Source of the DNA: Heterotrichella gracilis
Taxonomy: Eukaryota > Sar > Xanthophyceae > Tribonematales > Xanthonemataceae
Assembly (NCBI GenBank): GCA_032358255.1
Contig: JAULBX010029013.1
Span: 1 to 24,725, forward strand
Length of the DNA: 24,725 bases
Reading direction: 5' to 3'
Below are positions 20,244 to 24,725 of the stretch, piece by piece. Positions within the stretch are counted from its first letter, which is position 1, and the number at the start of each line of letters is the position of its first letter. The position numbers were made by a program, and so were the translations under genes. The notes below the pieces were generated by a model. The model was not told the origin of the DNA, searched no databases, and saw only the letters and a program-made list of their open reading frames with translations.

Positions 20244-22303
20244 ATGGCGCCTCCAAGGAGAGTGACACGCAGTATGACACGCAGTGATGCTTGCACTGTG
20301 GTGGAGGAGAGGCAGCCGGTACATGAAAACTCCCAAATCAACAGCCTGCCTGATGGCGTCCTGTCACAGGTGCGATCTGACGCAAATGATGCATGCATGC
20401 ACACTTAGTTAGGCACCAATGACATGTGGTTCATGCACTGCATGAATGGAAGCTTCGGGTTTGTAGGCCATGATATCAGCTAAGGCGTGATATTGGCATC
20501 ATACACTGGCCAACCGGATCCAGCCAATTGACCTGTATGCCCCACCACTTGATCCTCCAAAACCCTACCTTGGGGTTGGAGCGCTCAACAAAACATGAAA
20601 AGTGGGGCCGTTTACTCTAGTACCGTATGATTAAACAGCAGAGATTCCGCGTTATGATCTGTTAGTAATACATCCCCTAATTTGGGGTCAGAGCATACCC
20701 TGGCTGCTGCAATTGACAATAGCAATGCCGTTCATTTGCTTTTACCACTGTGACAGATTATTTGCTTATCCTGTGCCAACACGGCATTTATACCTTGCAT
20801 ACTCCATCGAGTTTGTTGCAGCAACAAAATGTGAACCAATTTCAAAAATGGCACATGATGCCAACACCACGCTGCAGGTGCTGCTTTGCCTTCCCTTCGC
20901 TGATCGCGTGTGGGCTACTACCGTGTGCCGACGCTGGCACATCCTGCTGAATTGCCAGGGAGTGCTGTGGGAGCGGGTAGACATCCCTAAAGAGGCTAGC
21001 GTGGCAAGGAAGGCTCCCCCGGGAATTCCTGAGCAGCCTCCACCGCCTCTCCTGTACCAGGGAGCTTGATATGAGGCATTCCAATGTGAGCGCTGACACA
21101 TGCGCTGCCCTGGTGGCGGCACTGAACCCCGCCATTTTGCGCTCCTTGCGCTTGGTGGTGTACGATTGGGGGGTAAGAGGGGAAGCCTTGAACAACCGGC
21201 CGCTGGAGTACTTTGCATTCGTCCTTGGCCCCATCTGCCAGCTGCGTGGCCTGGAGGAGCTGTCACTGGTTGTGTGTGCTGCCTACCCAAGACCTACTTC
21301 ATATTACGTGAATGTGGACAAGGATGCGGCGGTGGCGTATGCCAGCATGGCGCCCATGACCTCCCACCTCAGCCGCCTCACAGCGCTCACCAGCCTGCGC
21401 CTGGACTTCATGCAGGGGTGCACTCCAGATCCAGGTCACTGCCCCAGGACCATACCTTTCCCACTGCCCCACATGACTACCGTGCGTAGCCTGGCACTAG
21501 ATTTGAACTTTTATGCCAGCCGTGACACTGACAGTGACAGCATGTCGCTTCGGTTGCTGAGCAGCTTGCCACAGCTGTGTGCCCTGGAGCTGAAGGTTGG
21601 CACGTGCCTGGCGCTCGACCTGCGCCCAGCCACCTCTCTGTCTTCCCTCACCCTCACACTACATTCGGAGTGCCTATACGTGCCTGCGGATGGACACTGG
21701 TGGCCTGCTTCGCTACAGCACCTGGCACTGCCCAATGGTGGCTGCAGGAAGATTGTGGTTGATGGTCATCCTGCTGATGAGGACAAGTGGTCTCGGATCC
21801 TGCCACCAGTGCACAGCCTGTTGCTGGGGTATTGCCTCCATGAAACCCCCAGCCTGCTGCAGCATATGCCCCCCTCCGTGCTGCATCTGACCATGGGTCT
21901 GTATGGAAAGGCGGACGCAAAGCTGCCTCCCATGCCCAACCTTGCCAGCTTTACGTGCTGGGATAGCGATGGCAAAAGGCCACTGTATGGAGATCCCACG
22001 CCATGGTGCCTGGAGCTCGCGGCACCCATCAACCCGCACATGCGTCTGGAGGGGTGGCATGCTGGAAATCAACTGCGGGTGAAGGGGCAGGGGTGGACAA
22101 TAGTGGCGGATGAAACGGGGGTGCAGCAGGTAGTGGAGCAGCGCTGGGAACCTGGAGAGGCACTGCACCGCCAGGTGGGGGGTGCGGGGGGCGTGGCCCT
22201 GGCGGACACTGGGTTGGGGATGAGTGCAGAGCGGCTGGCGGCACTGCACTGGGTGGTGGGCCAATACAGGCTCCCTGCTGCAGACGGTCACTCGTGTGAT
22301 TAG
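20244..22303 (+). pseudogene. F-box/LRR-like paralog D with a +1 frameshift
   Basis: Exon 1 is 20244-20369 (MAPPRRVTRSMTRSDACTV to INSLPDGVLSQ) and exon 2 starts at 20878 (VLLCLPFADRVWATTVCRRW), phase 0, intron 508 bases. The F-box is complete to LWERVDIP. The frame then shifts: it ends at a TGA (21067-21069), while family sequence resumes one frame over (SCTRELDMRHSNVSADTCAA). Alignment with C places an extra base in AAGGAAGG near 21005-21013, where C has AAGGAGG. From 21071 the frame is open for 410 codons with LRR-like segments and the C-terminal module (HMRLEGWHAGNQLRVKGQGW), ending at a TAG. One base separates this gene from an intact one, so sequencing or assembly error is a real alternative to a recent mutation. 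The truncated product would be an F-box with a short proline-rich tail. Confidence 0.75.
20531..20590 (+). repeat. intron 1 conserved element, paralog D
   Basis: ACCTGTATGCCCCACC, then CCTCCAAAACCCTACCTTGG and GGTTGGAGCGCTCAAC, match the E copy over about 60 bases. Confidence 0.75.
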
Positions 22304-23639
22304 TAAGGATATGGGCTCCCTGTCATGATGATGGCACTACGTGCTCTTGATGCAGACTGTCATTTAGGTGATTTAGAGAGGGCACTTGTTTGGTTCATTA
22401 TCTGCCTGGGACTGTCATGATGATCAGACCCATCAATTGCTTGCCAAGGGACTCCCGTTCACGTATCAAGGCTAGTCGTTTGTTTGCATGGGACCCTTCT
22501 CATCATTATCCTGCAGGAATTATTGTCTTGTTCATGAAACTTTTTCTCATGAAGCAGCATGATGGCGTGGCAGGGGAGCATTTGACCCCGGGTCATCGTA
22601 TGCGCCTCAATCTGCTCGGGCGCATCATGAACACTGATGATTGTGAAATGCGTAATACGCTTCCTGCATTACCTAGTGTTCCACAGTATTCTACGGCATG
22701 AAGTATCTACATTCTATGATCGAATGGCACTACGTAGTTCCCTTTGGGTAGGGATTCACATGCTCTGTAAGGCGCCATAACAGTATCCAAAATAAAAAAA
22801 TAAATAGCTACGCAGCCTGTCCTTGAACAAGCGCGTTGGTTAAGGAAGAGAAATTAGCAGAGAGAAGGGCAATGCTCTCCTGTCTACTATGTCCTCTACC
22901 ATAAAAACAGTATCCATCTATCAGCATAGTATCAATGCGGGGGCAAAATATTTTTGTCATTGTAACCCATGGACTGGGTGTCGCATGAGCATGAATGAAC
23001 AGATTGGCAGATATTTGACACCCTAGCTTGTACAGTGATTATTTAGCAGGGCTTTGTTGGCTGCTAACCCGGAGGCAGGGGTTAACTCTCATGCATATAG
23101 CATGCACATTATTTTGCTGAAAATAGGTGCTGCATCAGGGTCACAACATCAACCAGCGCCATACACATGCAATAGTATCGTTGCTGTGCAGACCAACCAC
23201 AGTGTAACTGCAACTTACACATGGGGCCATTGGCCTTCAATTGGCACAGTATGCCAAGCAGAGTGACTCTTACTGTCACCATCAATGGCGATATGCATAT
23301 GGTCTCAAAACGGTGGCAGATTATGGAACAGCATTTGGGAAAATATTGGACACGGAAATGCCGGAATTTCCAACTTATGTGCCCCTAAATGACTCCCCCC
23401 ACCAAATTGCCCCTAGACGAGCCCAGCATCCCATTGTTTCAAATGCTCTGCAGAAAGGGGTTATGACGGCCCACTTGACTCAGTGGAATCCACTGTGGAT
23501 CAAAATATGGCATGCCCATGGATACAACACACTGTGACATACTCCTCCGACCTCAACTTGATGCTGCACTGTCAATGACACTGACTCGTAGCAGTCTCAC
23601 TCTCAGCCTCTTGACGTGTATAAGCCGTATCATACGTAT
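22304..23639. other. intergenic region between D and E
   Basis: No gene is supported. An open frame at 22390-22701 has no ATG at its beginning and no paralog at the equivalent place in the other spacers. The stretch 23020-23220 resembles 18870-19130 in the previous spacer. A TGTAA polyadenylation-like signal lies near 22961. Confidence 0.5.
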
Positions 23640-24285
23640 ATGGTAGTAACTTTGGTTGTCTCCCGAGGGGTCAATTATCAAGTTGTGAACTCAATATCCT
23701 CTCGAGCTAAAACAGTGTCGACTCAAAAGTCTGCTCAACCACTGAACTTGCGGCACAGCCTGTTTGAAACAGCCCAAGTGCCCTAAGGCTTGCTACCATA
23801 ATATCTACTTCCCTCCCACCAGTGGAATCCTCGCACCTGTCAGGCCTGTGCCTGTCAGGCCGGTGCCACGTTGCTTGCTAAGGTAAGGTTACCTACCGAG
23901 TAACTATTGGCACTTGCCAAGGTCTCTCCATGACAACACTGCACACAGCTGAGTGCAGTGGTAGAAAGCATACTTCTTGTTCTTTAACTCCCTACTTATT
24001 GGTTTCTCATGCGAGAGCCTCTCAGTGCCCACACACCATTTGGATACCAGAACCCTTTCAAGAGAGCACTTGACAATGCCCACCGTGGTGTTTCATCTGG
24101 CTGGTACTTGTCAGAGCAGGGCTTGACACTTTTCTAGCAGTCTGTAGTTCACACAGGCTTGATTTTTGTCACTGACTGACACTGCACATTGGCAGCATCT
24201 GTTTCCACTGACTTCTGTGCTAATTGTGCACTGTGACAGGATTGCATCCGATTCGAGACACCTTGCACCAGCAGCAGCACATGCC
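23640..24285 (+). repeat. duplicated 5' flank, copy E
   Basis: It shares with copy D the blocks ACAGTGTCGACT-CAA, CACTGAAC, TTGCTAC-ATCTACTT, AGTGGAAT, CACTTGCCAAGG, GTAGAAA-CATACTTC-TGTTCT and GAGAGCCT-TCAGTGCCCACA. All are in the same order over about 640 bases. Confidence 0.65.
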
Positions 24286-24725
24286 ATGGAGCCTCCAAGG
24301 AGGGTGACACGCAGCATGGCACGCAGAGATGATTGCACTGAGGAGGAGGAGAGGAAGCCAGCACGTGCACATGACAACTCCCAGATCAACAGCCTGCCCG
24401 ATGGCGTCCTGGCACAGGTGCGGTCTGATGCGCATGATGCATGCATGCACACCTAGCTATGCATTTAAAGAATTCATGCACTGATGGATTCCTGCATGCC
24501 AGCAAAGGGTTGCCCCAACACCCACTGGGCAATCGGATCAATCCCATTGGCCTGCATGCCCCAGCAACTGACCCTCAAAACCCTAACATGGGCTTGGAGG
24601 GCTCAACCAGAGTCTGGCAGCCGTACAAATACATGGACGGGGCGGGCATCTACAGTGGGAGCCACGTAATCGAGTAAGGTTTTAATGGGCGAAAATGGGG
24701 GTGGCACTTCAATGCCCAGGATGTT
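24286..24725 (+). CDS. F-box/LRR-like protein, paralog E, exon 1 only (runs off the window)
   Basis: Exon 1 is 24286-24417 (44 codons): MEPPRRVTRSMARRDDCTEE, an acidic-basic stretch, then INSLPDGVLAQ and the donor CAG|GTGCGG at the family intron position. The rest of the window is its intron, which at 24531-24606 carries the conserved telomere-like element. Exon 2 with the remaining F-box and the LRR-like part should lie within about 100 bases beyond the right edge, judging by intron lengths of 484 and 508 bases in C and D. Whether E is intact cannot be told. Confidence 0.7.
24531..24606 (+). repeat. intron 1 conserved element, paralog E
   Basis: GGCAATCGGATCAATCCCAT, GGCCTGCATGCCCCAGCAAC, then ACCCTCAAAACCCTAACATG and GGCTTGGAGGGCTCAAC match the D copy, and more loosely the A, B and C copies. 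Confidence 0.75.

Noticed and set aside
22390-22701. Open frame of 103 codons downstream of D
   Set aside because: It does not begin with ATG, and no equivalent frame exists after C or B. It is kept only as spacer sequence.
23241-23537. Open frame of 98 codons upstream of E
   Set aside because: The corresponding spacer upstream of D has related DNA without a conserved reading frame, so coding is unlikely.
24441-24677. A MORN-like peptide (YMDGAGIYSG) near the right edge
   Set aside because: It lies in the intron of paralog E, contains a single unit, and the frame ends at a stop with no splice support.
1-24725. CRISPR arrays, tRNA or rRNA genes, bacterial operon signals
   Set aside because: No regularly spaced identical repeats with unique spacers, no cloverleaf or rRNA sequence recognised by eye, and the split genes show that the DNA is eukaryotic.

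Overview
The window is nuclear DNA of a eukaryote, most likely a chlorophyte green alga. The exons are GC-rich and separated by GT-AG introns of about 110 to 1000 bases. Interstitial TTTAGGG-type (plant-type telomeric) heptamers are scattered through introns. Exon ends match in phase only when spliced. No operon layout, Shine-Dalgarno sites, tRNA, rRNA or CRISPR array was seen. The species cannot be fixed from sequence alone; a chlamydomonadalean alga is my best inference.

Layout. (1) 973-3845, minus: a six-exon gene encoding an N-terminal F-box followed by a segment resembling right-handed parallel beta-helix proteins (FBXO11/SHCBP1-like). Its 3' end is unresolved in the GC-rich, low-complexity first kilobase. 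(2) 4708-8184, plus: a divergently transcribed nine-exon gene for a 455-residue protein I do not recognise; all splice phases agree and a TATA-like box lies upstream. Decayed copies of its exon 8 lie in its last intron. (3) 9375-24725: a cluster of five related F-box/leucine-rich-repeat-like genes, here called A to E. A is on the minus strand and intact (612 aa). B, C, D and E run head-to-tail on the plus strand, with starts about 3.4-4.0 kb apart. B has no in-frame ATG and two adjacent stops. C is intact (521 aa). D carries a +1 frameshift. E enters the window only with exon 1.

All five paralogs are split by one phase-0 intron at the same place, inside the F-box after the LPD-x-VLAQ motif. 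Their first introns share a short element with a telomere-like core. The copies C, D and E also share several hundred bases of 5' flank, so the duplicated unit includes promoter DNA as well as coding DNA.

The known role of F-box proteins is to link substrates to SCF (Skp1-Cullin-F-box) ubiquitin ligases. The window therefore holds six F-box loci of two unrelated architectures, five of them in a local birth-and-death cluster, which suggests (inference) fast-evolving substrate recognition. The points most worth following are the telomere-like elements inside introns of unrelated genes, the repeated F-box-start peptide in gene A, and the conserved C-terminal module after the LRR-like repeats.
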